DNA from: Mycobacterium sp. IS-3022
GTDB taxonomy: Bacteria > Actinomycetota > Actinomycetes > Mycobacteriales > Mycobacteriaceae
NCBI RefSeq assembly: GCF_001500065.1
Contig: NZ_LQIN01000023.1
Location: forward strand, 1-64,000
Direction of reading: 5' to 3'
Length of the DNA: 64,000 bases
Within the stretch, counting starts at the first letter, position 1. Each line of letters opens with the position of its first letter. The translations under genes were made by a program, and so were the position numbers. Below the pieces are notes generated by a model, which searched no databases, had not been told where the DNA came from, and worked only from the letters and a program-made list of their open reading frames with translations. Below, in pieces: positions 43,380 through 52,402 of the stretch.

Positions 43380-44453
43380 GTGCGCCTCCATGTGCGCGGT
43401 CGGGGACTTCCCGACGAGGAGCCCGTGGAGTGGTGGATCGTCGACGGCGTGCTGAGCGCCGAACCAGTGAGCGGGGCTGAGACCGCGTTTGACGGCGGCT
43501 GGATACTGCCCGGGCTCGTCGACGCGCACTGCCACGTCGGACTCGGTGCGCACGGCCCACTGGACAACCTCGACGACTGCATCGAGCAGGCCGAGGTCGA
43601 ACGCGACGCGGGGGCGCTGCTGCTGCGCGACTGCGGGTCGCCCGTCGACACCCGCAGCCTCGCCGACCACGACGATCTGCCCGAGATCATCCGGGCCGGC
43701 CGCCACCTGGCCAGGCCGAAGCGCTACCAGCGTGGATTCGCGATCGAACTCGAAGACGAGTCCGCGCTGCCGGCCGCGGTGGCCGAGCAGGCGCGGTTCG
43801 GCGACGGTTGGGTCAAGCTCGTCGGCGACTGGATCGACCGGGAAGTCGGCGATCTGGCACCACTGTGGTCCGACGACGTGCTCAAGGCCGCGATCGGCGC
43901 CGCCCACGACAACGGCGCCCGCGTGACCGCCCATGTGTTCGGCGAAGACGCGCTGCCGGGGCTGATCAAGGCCGGTATCGATTGCATCGAGCACGGCACC
44001 GGCCTGACCGACGACACCATCGACCTGATGGTCGAGCACGGCACCGCGCTGGTGCCGACGCTGATCAACATCGAGAACTTTCCGGGCATCGCCGACGGCG
44101 CCGCCAAATACCCGGCGTATGCCCGTCATATGCGCGACCTGTACGAGCGGTGTGCGCCGCGAATCGCCGCCGCCCATGAGGCGGGCGTGCCGCTCTATGC
44201 CGGCACCGACGCCGGCAGCATGGTCGCGCACGGTCGGATAGCCGACGAGATCGACGCGCTCAAGGGCATCGGCATGAGCGCCACCGAGGCACTGGGTGCT
44301 GCCTGCTGGAGCGCCCGCGAGTGGCTGGGCCGGCCGGGCATGGAGCACGGGGCACCCGCCGATTTGGTGTGCTACGCCGACGATCCGCGGCTCGGCGCCT
44401 CCGTCGTCAACCAGCCGGATCTCGTCATCCTGCGGGGCCGCACTTTCCCGTGA
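43380..44453 (+). CDS. Metal-dependent amidohydrolase
   Basis: A 357-residue amidohydrolase-superfamily protein, counterpart of Rv2915c. The metal-binding HxH is His50-His52 in LVDAHCHVG, later metal ligands appear in THVFGEDALP-like and CIEHGTGL segments, and the catalytic aspartate is probably in AGTDAGSM. Related enzymes are prolidases, imidazolonepropionases or aryldialkylphosphatases; substrate not assignable. The GTG at 43380 is one base after the ffh stop, so it is co-transcribed with ffh. Confidence 0.83.
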   Translation: MRLHVRGRGLPDEEPVEWWIVDGVLSAEPVSGAETAFDGGWILPGLVDAHCHVGLGAHGPLDNLDDCIEQAEVERDAGALLLRDCGSPVDTRSLADHDDLPEIIRAGRHLARPKRYQRGFAIELEDESALPAAVAEQARFGDGWVKLVGDWIDREVGDLAPLWSDDVLKAAIGAAHDNGARVTAHVFGEDALPGLIKAGIDCIEHGTGLTDDTIDLMVEHGTALVPTLINIENFPGIADGAAKYPAYARHMRDLYERCAPRIAAAHEAGVPLYAGTDAGSMVAHGRIADEIDALKGIGMSATEALGAACWSAREWLGRPGMEHGAPADLVCYADDPRLGASVVNQPDLVILRGRTFP

Positions 44454-44454
44454 C

Positions 44455-44516
44455 GCGCGAGCGACCGCAAAATGCCGCGCAATGGCGGCGTGTCGCCGGC
44501 AAACGCGGTCGCTCGC
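44455..44516 (+). repeat. 62-bp palindromic repeat element, copy A
   Basis: The outer arms GCGAGCGACCGC (44457-44468) and GCGGTCGCTCGC (44505-44516) are a perfect 12-bp inverted repeat. Between them are AAAATGCC (44469-44476), GCGGCGTGTCGC (44485-44496) and CAAAC (44500-44504). It begins 1 bp after the amidohydrolase stop and ends 7 bp before the stop of the convergent carboxypeptidase gene. A second copy in reverse orientation lies at 31510-31571. Confidence 0.8.
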
Positions 44517-44523
44517 ACAAGAT

Positions 44524-45381
44524 TTAGGGCTGGCTGAAGCCCCAGTCGAAGAGGTCGATCGCCTGGCCGTAGAGGTCGCCGTTGCCGTACAGCTGCGCGA
44601 CCACCAGCCGCCGACCGTTGCGTTGCGCGGCAGCGACGAACGTGTCGCGGGCCAGATTGGTGTAGCCGGTCTTGCCGACGAGCGTGCCCGGATACCGCTT
44701 CAGCAACTCGTTCTGGTTCGTGATGGTCTTCGGGCCGTTGTCGGTCGGAAACAGCGACGACGGCTGGCGCACGATCGCGGCGAACGCCGGATACCGCAGC
44801 GCCTGGCGGTAGATCATCGCGAGGTCATTGGCGGTGGTGACCGACTCCATCCCCGGACCGTCCAGACCCGACGGGGAGGAGACGCGCGTGCTGCGCGCCC
44901 CCAGGGCCGACGCCTTGGCGTTCATCTTCGCGACCGCGATTCGATAGCCGCCGAGACCGTCGGCAAGCACATTGGCGGCGTCGTTGCCCGACACCAGCAT
45001 CAGCCCGTCGAGCAGTTGACGCACCGTGTAGGCACGCCCCGCTTTCACTCCGGCACAAGAACATTCGACGTCGGCTGCCGCCGGACGGGCCGCGATCACC
45101 CCGTTCAGCGGAAGCTGGTCGAGCACCACCATGGCGAGCAGCGCCTTGATGGTGCTCGCGGGCGCGTGCGGCTCGTGCGGGTTGCGGGAAGCAAGGATCC
45201 GGCCGGTATCGAGGTCGGCGAGCAACCAGGACTGCGCCGGCCCGTCCGGCAGCGCGACGGCGCCTGACGGTTCGCTTCCGGGCTGCGCGGACGCCGGCGA
45301 CGCGACGCCGATGGCCAGGCTCATTGCCAAGGTCAGCGCGGTGGCCAGCGCAATGGCCGACGCAGCCAACATGCCTCGCAT
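44524..45381 (-). CDS. D-alanyl-D-alanine carboxypeptidase, DacB2-like (copy 1)
   Basis: A 285-residue S11 penicillin-binding protein that trims the terminal D-Ala from peptidoglycan stems. A signal peptide (cleavage near ASA-Q, about residue 33) precedes the catalytic motifs: SxxK Ser76-Lys79 (PASTIK), SGN 131-133 and KTG 237-239 (KTGYT). Cys107 and Cys109 in VECSCAG are conserved with the neighbour. No C-terminal membrane anchor is visible. It lies downstream of a paralogue on the same strand, 74 bp apart. Confidence 0.92.
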   Translation of the reverse strand: MRGMLAASAIALATALTLAMSLAIGVASPASAQPGSEPSGAVALPDGPAQSWLLADLDTGRILASRNPHEPHAPASTIKALLAMVVLDQLPLNGVIAARPAAADVECSCAGVKAGRAYTVRQLLDGLMLVSGNDAANVLADGLGGYRIAVAKMNAKASALGARSTRVSSPSGLDGPGMESVTTANDLAMIYRQALRYPAFAAIVRQPSSLFPTDNGPKTITNQNELLKRYPGTLVGKTGYTNLARDTFVAAAQRNGRRLVVAQLYGNGDLYGQAIDLFDWGFSQP

Positions 45382-45455
45382 GGCCGCCGAGCGTATCGCC
45401 CGCGTTCCCCGTCCCGGTCTCGGATCGGTTGCGATTCAGCAACTCACGGGCGCGG

Positions 45456-46334
45456 TCACAGCGTGCCGATGCTGGCTCCTGGATTGAGCGCAAACCCCCA
45501 GTCGAACAGGCTCGCGGCCTGATCCCAGTACGTCGGCTGGCCGGGCTTGTCCATGCCGTACATCAACGCGACGACCAGTCGGCGGCCGTTGCGTTCGGCG
45601 GCGCCGACGAAGGTCTTCTGGGCGCGATCGGTGAATCCCGTTTTGCCGCCGAGCGTGCCCGGATACCGCTTGAGCAGTTCGTCCTGGTTGACCAGAACCT
45701 TGTCGCCGGCCTCTGTCGGGAAGACCGCGGTCGGCTGGGCGGTGATCGAGGCGAACACCGGGTTGGCCATCGCGGCGCGGAAGATGACCGCCAGATCGTG
45801 CGGCGACGACCACATGTCGATACCGGGGCCGTCGAGTCCCGACGGTGAGCCCACGTTGGTGCCGTGCGCGCCGAGCAAAGCGGCCTTGGCGTTCATCTTG
45901 GTGATGGCGACGTCGTGGCCGCCGAGCATGGTGGCCAACGTGTTCGCCGCGTCGTTGCCCGACACCAGCAGCAGCGCCTCGAGCAGTTGGCGCGCGGTGT
46001 AGACCATGCCGGGCGTCACGCCCGCGCAGTTGCATTCGACCTGGGTGTCGGCCTCGTTCGCGACCACGGTGGCGTCGAGGGGCAATTCGTCGAGCACCGT
46101 CAGCGCCAGCAGCACCTTGATCGTGCTTGCGGGCGCGTACTGGCCGTACTCGTCGCGCGCGGCCAGCACGGCGCCACTGTCCATGTCGGCGAGCACCCAC
46201 GCCTGGGCGGGCCCGTCGGGAATCGGCACCGATCCCGACGGTTGAGTGACCCCGATGGGAGCGGCGGTGGCGACGGCGGTCCCCCCGATGGCCAGGCTCA
46301 GCAGGGTCATCAAGCAGATCAACAGCTTCCGCAT
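45456..46334 (-). CDS. dacB2: D-alanyl-D-alanine carboxypeptidase, DacB2-like (copy 2)
   Basis: A 292-residue exported S11 carboxypeptidase with signal peptide (cleavage near ATA-A, about residue 24), SxxK Ser70-Lys73 (PASTIK), SGN 125-127 and KTG 231-233 (KTGFT). It shares VECNCAG and RYPGTL..KTG with copy 1, so the pair arose by tandem duplication. M. tuberculosis has one gene here (Rv2911, DacB2) as I recall. This copy is the upstream one; which is orthologous to Rv2911 cannot be settled by eye. Confidence 0.92.
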   Translation of the reverse strand: MRKLLICLMTLLSLAIGGTAVATAAPIGVTQPSGSVPIPDGPAQAWVLADMDSGAVLAARDEYGQYAPASTIKVLLALTVLDELPLDATVVANEADTQVECNCAGVTPGMVYTARQLLEALLLVSGNDAANTLATMLGGHDVAITKMNAKAALLGAHGTNVGSPSGLDGPGIDMWSSPHDLAVIFRAAMANPVFASITAQPTAVFPTEAGDKVLVNQDELLKRYPGTLGGKTGFTDRAQKTFVGAAERNGRRLVVALMYGMDKPGQPTYWDQAASLFDWGFALNPGASIGTL

Positions 46335-46366
46335 GGGCAGGCAGCCTAGTCGTGTTCAATCGACGC

Positions 46367-46795
46367 ATGTTGAGCCTCGAGGAGATTTCGGATCGCTTGG
46401 AAATACAGCAACTGCTGATCGACTACTCCACGGCGATCGATCAGAAGCGATTCGACGACCTCGACCGGGTGTTCACCGCCGACGCCTACATCGACTACCG
46501 CGTCACCGGAGGCATCGACGGCCACTACCCGGAGGTGAAGGCTTGGCTCAAGGAGGTGCTGCCGAACTTTCCGGCGTACTACCACATGCTGGGCAACGTC
46601 GACGTACGCATCTCCTACGATCCGGCCGGCGACACCGCGTCCTCGCGCGCCGTCTGCTTCAACCCGATGGTGATGGGCGGGGAGGGCCAGATCTACTTCG
46701 TCGGGATCTGGTACGTCGACGAGTTCGTGCGCACCGCCGACGGTTGGCGAATGAGCAGACGCGTCGAGGAGAAGTGCTTCGACAAGCTGCTCTGA
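46367..46795 (+). CDS. SnoaL-like (NTF2-fold) protein, Rv2910c-like
   Basis: A 142-residue SnoaL/NTF2-like protein. Its pattern ([21 protein letters not shown] near the N-terminus, [20 protein letters not shown] near the C-terminus) is that of small cone-shaped pockets used as isomerases, hydratases or ligand binders. No catalytic assignment is possible. I prefer the ATG at 46367, which aligns with the M. tuberculosis protein; a GTG at 46352 would add five residues. It is divergent from the carboxypeptidase pair. Confidence 0.8.
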   Translation: MLSLEEISDRLEIQQLLIDYSTAIDQKRFDDLDRVFTADAYIDYRVTGGIDGHYPEVKAWLKEVLPNFPAYYHMLGNVDVRISYDPAGDTASSRAVCFNPMVMGGEGQIYFVGIWYVDEFVRTADGWRMSRRVEEKCFDKLL

Positions 46796-46842
46796 GCGCC
46801 CGGACCGGGAAGGCGGCCGCCATGCCGCCGTCGGAGGCCTTG

Positions 46843-46885
46843 ACGGGTTGATTGCCCCCACCTCTGATGCGTGGAATCAACCCGT
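46843..46885. promoter_or_regulatory. Long inverted repeat upstream of rpsP
   Basis: ACGGGTTGATT (46843-46853) and AATCAACCCGT (46875-46885) form a perfect 11-bp inverted repeat around 21 nt. Inside, CCAC and GTGG allow further pairing. It lies between the SnoaL-like gene and rpsP. It could terminate the former or be an operator for an unknown regulator. Confidence 0.5.
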
Positions 46886-46928
46886 TAACGCTGCAACAAG
46901 GACGCTCCGGGCCGACAACGCCGGATTT

Positions 46929-46956
46929 TTGCCGGTAGGACCGGTTCTGGCAGAAT
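46929..46956 (+). promoter_or_regulatory. Candidate promoter of the rpsP operon
   Basis: TTGCCG (46929-46934), a 16-bp spacer and CAGAAT (46951-46956) with the extension CTGG before it. The segment CTGGCANAATNG also occurs before rplS (50175-50186), suggesting a shared ribosomal-protein promoter type. Confidence 0.4.
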
Positions 46957-47081
46957 GGGCGGCTGTCTACCGCGGGACTCCGGCTCTGCGGCGGTCACAC
47001 ACGCAAGGCAAAACCGGGCCGAGGCAACCCGTCTCGATCGCTGAATTGCAGCGTGGCAATCACAGGAGAAGTAGCACAACC

Positions 47082-47612
47082 ATGGCTGTAAAGATCAAGC
47101 TCACCCGGCTTGGCAAGATCCGCAACCCCCAGTACCGCATCGCCGTCGCCGACGCGCGCACCCGCCGTCAGGGCCGGGCGATCGAGGTCATCGGCCGGTA
47201 TCACCCGAAGGAAGAGCCCAGCCTCATCGAGATCGACTCGGAGCGGGCCCAGTACTGGCTCGGCGTCGGCGCCCAGCCCACCGAACCCGTGCTCGCGCTG
47301 CTGAAGATCACCGGTGACTGGCAGAAGTTCAAGGGTCTGCCCGGCGCCGAGGGCACGCTGAAGGTCAAGGAGCCCAAGCCCAGCAAGCTCGACCTGTTCA
47401 ACGCGGCGTTGGCCGAGGCCGAGGGCGGCCCGAGTACCGAGGCCACCCAGCCCAAGAAGAAGAAGGCGCCCGCCAAGAAGGCTGCCGAAAAGGCCGGCGA
47501 CGAGGCCGATCAGAAGGCCGTCGAGGCCGAGGCGACGGCCGATCCGTCGGGCGCCAAGGACGAGTCCGAAGCGGCCGCCGAAGGCGCCGACGCCAGCACC
47601 CGCGAGAGCTGA
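47082..47612 (+). CDS. rpsP: 30S ribosomal protein S16 with long C-terminal tail
   Basis: A 176-residue S16. The core ([26 protein letters not shown] to about residue 90) assembles the 16S rRNA body. The last 80 residues are an extension: a lysine/alanine stretch ([14 protein letters not shown]) and then an acidic, Ala/Glu/Asp-rich end, as in other mycobacteria. The ATG at 47082 follows CAGGAGAAG. It leads the rpsP-khpA-rimM-trmD operon, with gaps of 2-8 bp. Confidence 0.95.
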   Translation: MAVKIKLTRLGKIRNPQYRIAVADARTRRQGRAIEVIGRYHPKEEPSLIEIDSERAQYWLGVGAQPTEPVLALLKITGDWQKFKGLPGAEGTLKVKEPKPSKLDLFNAALAEAEGGPSTEATQPKKKKAPAKKAAEKAGDEADQKAVEAEATADPSGAKDESEAAAEGADASTRES

Positions 47613-47620
47613 GCCCGGCC

Positions 47621-47863
47621 GTGAGTTCTGTCGTCGTCGACGCCGTCGAACACCTGGTCCGTGGGATCGTCGACAACCCCGACGACGTTCGCGTCGACAT
47701 GGTGACCAACCGGCGCGGACGCACCGTCGAGGTGCATGTGCATCCCGACGACCTCGGCAAGGTGATCGGGCGAGGTGGACGCACCGCGACCGCGCTTCGC
47801 ACGCTGGTCGCCGGTATCGGCGGTCGCGGTATCCGCGTCGACGTGGTGGACACCGACCAGTAA
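47621..47863 (+). CDS. khpA: KH-domain RNA-binding protein KhpA
   Basis: An 80-residue protein consisting almost wholly of one KH domain, with the GxxG loop in VIGRGGRTATALRTL. Such proteins lie between rpsP and rimM in many bacteria and pair with KhpB to bind small RNAs and mRNAs; in M. tuberculosis it is Rv2908c. The start is GTG 47621, 8 bp after rpsP. Confidence 0.92.
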   Translation: MSSVVVDAVEHLVRGIVDNPDDVRVDMVTNRRGRTVEVHVHPDDLGKVIGRGGRTATALRTLVAGIGGRGIRVDVVDTDQ

Positions 47864-47869
47864 TCCGAC

Positions 47870-48385
47870 ATGGACCTCGTTGTCGGGCGCGTCGTCAAAG
47901 CGCACGGCATCACCGGTGAGGTGGTGGTCGACGTCCGCACCGACGATCCCGAAGCGCGCTTCGCTCCCGGCGCGTCACTTCGTGGCCGGCCCACCAAGGG
48001 TGGAGCGGAACGCGATTACGTCGTCGAGTCAGCGCGCGCGCACGGCGGTCGACTGCTGGTGCGGTTGAACGGCGTGGCGGACCGGGACGCCGCCGACGCG
48101 CTGCGCGGCACGTTGTTCATCGTCGATTCGCGAGAGCTCCCGCCCATCGACGACCCCGACGAGTACTACGACCATCAGCTGGAAGGTTTGCACGTGCGCA
48201 CGGCGGCCGGCGATGACATCGGTACCGTGGCGGAGGTGTTGCACACCGCAGCGGGTGAACTGCTCGCGGTGCGCAGCGCGGAACGCGAGGTGCTGGTCCC
48301 GTTCGTCAGCGCGATCGTGACGTCGGTTTCGCTGACCGAGCAGCTCATCGAGATCGATCCCCCCGAGGGCCTGCTGGAGATCTGA
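47870..48385 (+). CDS. rimM: Ribosome maturation factor RimM
   Basis: A 171-residue 16S rRNA maturation factor that binds S19 in the 30S head. The N-terminal RimM barrel starts [19 protein letters not shown], and a PRC-barrel (about 95-170) contains [11 protein letters not shown] and VPFVSAIV. The ATG at 47870 is 6 bp after khpA; trmD starts 2 bp after its stop. Confidence 0.95.
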   Translation: MDLVVGRVVKAHGITGEVVVDVRTDDPEARFAPGASLRGRPTKGGAERDYVVESARAHGGRLLVRLNGVADRDAADALRGTLFIVDSRELPPIDDPDEYYDHQLEGLHVRTAAGDDIGTVAEVLHTAAGELLAVRSAEREVLVPFVSAIVTSVSLTEQLIEIDPPEGLLEI

Positions 48386-48387
48386 CC

Positions 48388-49074
48388 GTGCGCATAGATG
48401 TCGTGACGATATTCCCGGCCTACCTCGACCCGCTACGACAGTCGTTGCCCGGCAAGGCGATCGAATCGGGCATCGTGGAGCTTGCCGTGCATGACCTGCG
48501 CCGCTGGACCCATGATGTGCATCATTCGGTCGACGACGCCCCCTACGGCGGCGGGCCGGGAATGGTGATGAAGGCCCCCGTGTGGGGCGATGCGCTCGAC
48601 GAGATCTGTTCGGACAAAACGCTTCTCGTGGTGCCCACGCCGGCCGGGCGGCTGTTTCGGCAGGCCGACGCACAGGCATGGGCCGGTGAGAAGCATGTCG
48701 TGTTCGCGTGCGGCCGGTACGAGGGGATCGATCAACGGGTCGTCGAGGATGCGGCGCGCCGCATGCGCGTCGCGGAGGTGTCGATCGGCGACTACGTGCT
48801 ACCGGGCGGGGAATCGGCCGCGCTGGTGATGATCGAGGCGATCGTCCGGTTACTGCCCGGTGTGCTCGGCAACCCCGCGTCACACCAAGATGATTCGCAC
48901 TCGCACGGAGTGCTGGAGGCGCCGAGCTATACCCGGCCGCCGAGCTGGCGCGGCCTCGATGTGCCCGATGTCCTGTTGTCGGGCGACCATGCGAAGGTCG
49001 CGGCGTGGCGGCGAGAACAAGGATTGCAGCGCACCCGGCAACGCAGACCGGAGCTACTCGACCGCACCGACTAG
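48388..49074 (+). CDS. trmD: tRNA (guanine37-N1)-methyltransferase TrmD
   Basis: A 228-residue SPOUT methyltransferase that forms m1G37 in tRNAs and prevents frameshifting. The trefoil-knot regions are [14 protein letters not shown] and [20 protein letters not shown], with [14 protein letters not shown] before them. The start is GTG 48388. Its stop overlaps the stop of the convergent lppW gene in the sequence CTAG. Confidence 0.96.
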   Translation: MRIDVVTIFPAYLDPLRQSLPGKAIESGIVELAVHDLRRWTHDVHHSVDDAPYGGGPGMVMKAPVWGDALDEICSDKTLLVVPTPAGRLFRQADAQAWAGEKHVVFACGRYEGIDQRVVEDAARRMRVAEVSIGDYVLPGGESAALVMIEAIVRLLPGVLGNPASHQDDSHSHGVLEAPSYTRPPSWRGLDVPDVLLSGDHAKVAAWRREQGLQRTRQRRPELLDRTD

Positions 49075-50015
49075 ATGCGCCCGCCGGGGAAAATGGTCTT
49101 GACCGCTTCGGTGATCGTGTTGCGCGCGGTCACGTCGTCGGTGGGCTGCATGGAGGCGATCGCCATCACATACCGACGGTCACCGCCGACCGCTCCGGTG
49201 GACCAGTGCACCCAGTTGCCACCGTTCCAGCAGCAGAACCAGCCCTGCTTGACTGCCACCCGGTCGGCGTAGAGGCCTTCGGGGATGCCGAACCGCTGCG
49301 GGTAGACGCCACCGGGCACGGTGCCGTCGGGGGCCGTCGGCGTGGACGCCGCCAGGTTCGACAGGATGATGTCGGCTTTGCCTTCAGGCAAGCCGCCGCT
49401 ACCCGAGAGCAGCTTGTCGTAGTAGCGAACGAGATCACCGGTTGTGCTCAACGTGTTGAACCACCGCCCGTTGTAGGGGGTGCTCGTCGCCTTCAGGCCG
49501 TACCGCGCGATGACCCGCGACACGATCACGCTGCCGCCGAAGCGATTCCAGAACACCTCGGCCGCGCTGTCGTCCGAGGAACGCAACATTGCTGCGAACG
49601 CCCGCCGGTCGTCGGGGGAGAGTTCGGCCTTCCCCCGCGACACCTGCAGCAGCAGATCGTCGGCGATGAACAGCTTGACCACCGAGGCGATGGGCATCGC
49701 CTCGTTGTTCCCATTCGAGATGAGTTGGCCGGTGTTGCGGTCAAGGACCGTGACCGAGATGTCGGCGCCGGCCTCGGCGGCGGCGGCGGTGGCCCGCTGC
49801 ACCCGGAACTGCAGGCCGGAGAACGATGCGACGGGCTCGTCGGGTGGGGCCTCTGGCAGCGGTGCCCGTGTGCCCTGCGGAACGACGACGGTCGCATACG
49901 GCGCGGCTCGTTCGGGCGGATTCCCGTACACCTTGGCCTCACAACCCGCGACGACCGGTACCGCGATGACGATGGTTGCGGCCACCCTCACCAGCCTGGA
50001 CGGCCGACGTCGCAT
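49071..50015 (-). CDS. lppW: LppW-like serine-hydrolase-fold lipoprotein
   Basis: A 314-residue predicted lipoprotein (lipobox VVAGC, Cys about residue 24) with a beta-lactamase/PBP-like fold. It carries SxxK (ASVVK), SDD in the SxN position (SSDDSAAE) and KQG in the KTG position, so the triad is altered and enzymatic activity is doubtful. The length and C-terminus (TIFPGGRI) match Rv2905 (LppW). The ATG at 50015 is chosen because it begins a normal signal peptide and equals the relative's length; an upstream ATG would add 15 residues. It overlaps trmD at the 3' ends. Confidence 0.85.
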   Translation of the reverse strand: MRRRPSRLVRVAATIVIAVPVVAGCEAKVYGNPPERAAPYATVVVPQGTRAPLPEAPPDEPVASFSGLQFRVQRATAAAAEAGADISVTVLDRNTGQLISNGNNEAMPIASVVKLFIADDLLLQVSRGKAELSPDDRRAFAAMLRSSDDSAAEVFWNRFGGSVIVSRVIARYGLKATSTPYNGRWFNTLSTTGDLVRYYDKLLSGSGGLPEGKADIILSNLAASTPTAPDGTVPGGVYPQRFGIPEGLYADRVAVKQGWFCCWNGGNWVHWSTGAVGGDRRYVMAIASMQPTDDVTARNTITEAVKTIFPGGRI

Positions 50016-50340
50016 GGCCCTCCTCACGGTGCGGTGGACGAGGAATCTCAGGGTCATCACCAGCGATCAGCCCCGTGAAGCCAGCCTAACCGGTTCGGAT
50101 CCGCACCGCCTACGCAGGCAAACGCTCTCTCGTCGGGGCACCGATGCCGCTCGATTTCTCCGGATCGCCCCCATCTGGCACAATTGAGCAGTTGTCTGTG
50201 CAGGACCCGGGAACGGCCAAGTTCCGCCCGCTGCGAGATACACCCCGATACGCCAGATCAGATCGGCTCGGCAGTCTTATGTCACGACGTCCATCGTGAC
50301 GGCAGCGCCCGCAGCCGCCAACCGCAAGGAAGTGTCACCG
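50016..50340. other. Intergenic region between lppW and rplS
   Basis: About 325 bp with no convincing gene. It must hold promoters for the divergent lppW and rplS genes. The clearest element is CTGGCACAATTG (50175-50186), where CACAAT (50179-50184) is a likely extended -10 for rplS, giving a leader of about 150 nt. I see no strong terminator or riboswitch-like fold. Confidence 0.5.
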
Positions 50341-50682
50341 ATGAACACCCTGGACTTCGTCGATCGGACATCGCTGCGCGACGACATCCCGGACTTCGGC
50401 CCCGGCGACACGGTCAACGTGCACGTCAAGGTCATCGAGGGCTCCAAGGAGCGCATCCAGGTCTTCAAGGGCGTGGTTCTGCGTCGCCAGGGCGGCGGTG
50501 TCCGGGAGACGTTCACGGTACGCAAGGAGAGCTACGGCGTCGGCGTGGAGCGAACCTTCCCGGTGCATTCACCCAACATCGATCACATCGACGTCGTGAC
50601 CCGCGGCGACGTCCGTCGCGCCAAGCTGTACTACCTGCGCGAGCTGCGCGGCAAGAAGGCGAAGATCAAGGAAAAGCGCTGA
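50341..50682 (+). CDS. rplS: 50S ribosomal protein L19
   Basis: A 113-residue L19, located at the 30S-50S interface. [18 protein letters not shown] starts the protein and [36 protein letters not shown] and [15 protein letters not shown] are signatures. The ATG at 50341 follows GGAAGTG. An in-frame start 45 bp upstream is rejected because it extends beyond the conserved N-terminus. lepB follows 86 bp downstream but has its own promoter. Confidence 0.96.
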   Translation: MNTLDFVDRTSLRDDIPDFGPGDTVNVHVKVIEGSKERIQVFKGVVLRRQGGGVRETFTVRKESYGVGVERTFPVHSPNIDHIDVVTRGDVRRAKLYYLRELRGKKAKIKEKR

Positions 50683-50756
50683 CTTGCGGGTCGGCCGTCG
50701 GCATGAGGGTCTGATCCTTGCAGCGCGAGCCGCGCGGTGCCGAGCACCGCGCTGGC

Positions 50757-50762
50757 TACCCT
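50757..50762 (+). promoter_or_regulatory. -10 element of lepB, leaderless-type
   Basis: TACCCT (50757-50762) ends 6 bp before the GTG at 50769. Transcription would begin at the start codon. This decides the lepB start in favour of 50769 over a TTG at 50718. Confidence 0.5.
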
Positions 50763-50768
50763 GATGCG

Positions 50769-51587
50769 GTGACCGGTTCCCCGAAGTCCGACGAGTCGTC
50801 AGCCGAGCGCCCGCCCGAGGACACCGCTTCAGAACGCGGCGCGCAAAAGCCCGAGAAGAAGAAGGGCGGCGCGCTGCGCGAATTCGCGATCCTCATCACG
50901 ATCGCGCTGGTCCTCTACTACGTCATGCTGACGTTCGTCGCGCGGCCCTACCTGATTCCGTCCGAGTCGATGGAACCCACCCTGCACGGGTGCGCGGGCT
51001 GCACCGGCGACCGGATCATGGTGGACAAGCTGACCTATCGGTTCTCCTCGCCCGAACCCGGCGACGTGGTCGTGTTCAAGGGTCCGCCGAACTGGAACAT
51101 CAACTACCGGTCGATCCGCTCGGACAACACCGCCGTGCGATGGGTGCAGAACGCGCTGTCGTTCATCGGCTTCGTTCCGCCGGACGAGAACGACCTCGTC
51201 AAGCGGGTCATCGCGGTGGGCGGTCAGACCGTGGCATGCCGCGCCGCGACGGGACTGACCGTCGACGGCGAGCGGCTCGACGAGCCGTACCTGGACGCCG
51301 AGACGATGCGGGCCGACCCTGCCGTCTACCCGTGTCTGGGCAGCGAGTTCGGGCCCGTGAAGGTGCCCGAGGACCGGCTGTGGGTGATGGGCGACAACCG
51401 CACGCACTCAGCCGATTCGCGCGCGCACTGCTCCAACATTCCGGCCGACGTCCAGAAGGGTGTGCTGTGCACGGGCGACCCGATGGCCGGCACCGTCCCG
51501 GTGGACAATGTGATCGGGAAAGCACGGTTCATCGCCTGGCCGCCGTCACGGTGGGGCGGCGTGGGCAGCGTGAACCCGCAGACGTGA
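50769..51587 (+). CDS. lepB: Signal peptidase I
   Basis: A 272-residue type I signal peptidase that cleaves secreted preproteins at the outer membrane face. A cytoplasmic charged tail of about 35 residues precedes one membrane segment (about 37-58). The catalytic Ser67 is in PSESMEPT and the general base Lys145 in LVKRVIAVGG; GDNRTHSADSR is box E. A cysteine-bearing loop (CAGCTGD) follows the serine. Start GTG 50769 is supported by the -10 element just upstream. Confidence 0.94.
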   Translation: MTGSPKSDESSAERPPEDTASERGAQKPEKKKGGALREFAILITIALVLYYVMLTFVARPYLIPSESMEPTLHGCAGCTGDRIMVDKLTYRFSSPEPGDVVVFKGPPNWNINYRSIRSDNTAVRWVQNALSFIGFVPPDENDLVKRVIAVGGQTVACRAATGLTVDGERLDEPYLDAETMRADPAVYPCLGSEFGPVKVPEDRLWVMGDNRTHSADSRAHCSNIPADVQKGVLCTGDPMAGTVPVDNVIGKARFIAWPPSRWGGVGSVNPQT

Positions 51588-51625
51588 CCGCCAAGACGCA
51601 GTAGGACGCATAGGAGAGGGTGTTC

Positions 51626-52348
51626 TTGCCGGCGACATGGCCACCGCGCACGGTGATCCGCAAATCCTCGGGCCTGCGCACTCTGGAATCGGCGCTGTAT
51701 CGCAGCGGCCTGGGGCCGGTCGCCGGCGTCGACGAGGTGGGTCGCGGCGCGTGCGCTGGCCCGCTCGTGGTGGCGGCCTGCGTGCTCGGTCCTAACCGGC
51801 TCGAAAGCCTGGCGGCCCTCGATGACTCGAAGAAACTCAACGAGAAGGAACGCGAGCGGCTGTTCCCGCTGATCCGCCGGTACGCGCTGGCCTATCACGT
51901 GGTGTTCATCCCCGCTGCGGAAGTGGACCGCCGCGGCGTGCACGTGGCCAACATCGAGGGCATGCGCCGTGCGGTGGCGGGTTTGTCGGTGCGGCCCGGT
52001 TACGTGCTCTCCGATGGGTTCCGCGTGCCCGGCCTGCCGGCACCCTCGCTACCCGTGGTCGGCGGCGACGCGGCCGCGGCCTGTATAGCGGCGGCCAGTG
52101 TGCTGGCCAAGGTGAGCCGCGACCGGTTGATGGTCAAGATGGAGGCCGAGCACCCGGGCTACGGATTCGCCGATCACAAGGGCTACAGCACCCCCGCCCA
52201 CGGCGCGGCACTCGCGGAGCTGGGGCCATGCGCGCAGCATCGGTACTCGTTCATCAACGTGCGCCGGGTGGCAACGGCCGGTGGCATCAGGGTCGTCACC
52301 GAGCTCGTCGAGGACTGCGCACCGGATCAGCGCGGCGAAGTGGGGTAG
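51626..52348 (+). CDS. rnhB: Ribonuclease HII
   Basis: A 240-residue RNase HII that removes RNA from RNA-DNA hybrids and misincorporated ribonucleotides. Catalytic acids are in [13 protein letters not shown] (Asp36, Glu37) and [24 protein letters not shown] is a family motif. The TTG at 51626 fits the spacing to AGGAGAGG (51612-51619) and aligns with the M. tuberculosis N-terminus ([10 protein letters not shown]); a GTG at 51620 is possible. The C-terminal tail is acidic and shorter than in M. tuberculosis. Confidence 0.93.
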   Translation: MPATWPPRTVIRKSSGLRTLESALYRSGLGPVAGVDEVGRGACAGPLVVAACVLGPNRLESLAALDDSKKLNEKERERLFPLIRRYALAYHVVFIPAAEVDRRGVHVANIEGMRRAVAGLSVRPGYVLSDGFRVPGLPAPSLPVVGGDAAAACIAAASVLAKVSRDRLMVKMEAEHPGYGFADHKGYSTPAHGAALAELGPCAQHRYSFINVRRVATAGGIRVVTELVEDCAPDQRGEVG

Positions 52349-52402
52349 GGGACAATAGGGCCAGTGAGGGCGCCGTGACCAACATGAAGGACAGCTGAGC
52401 TG

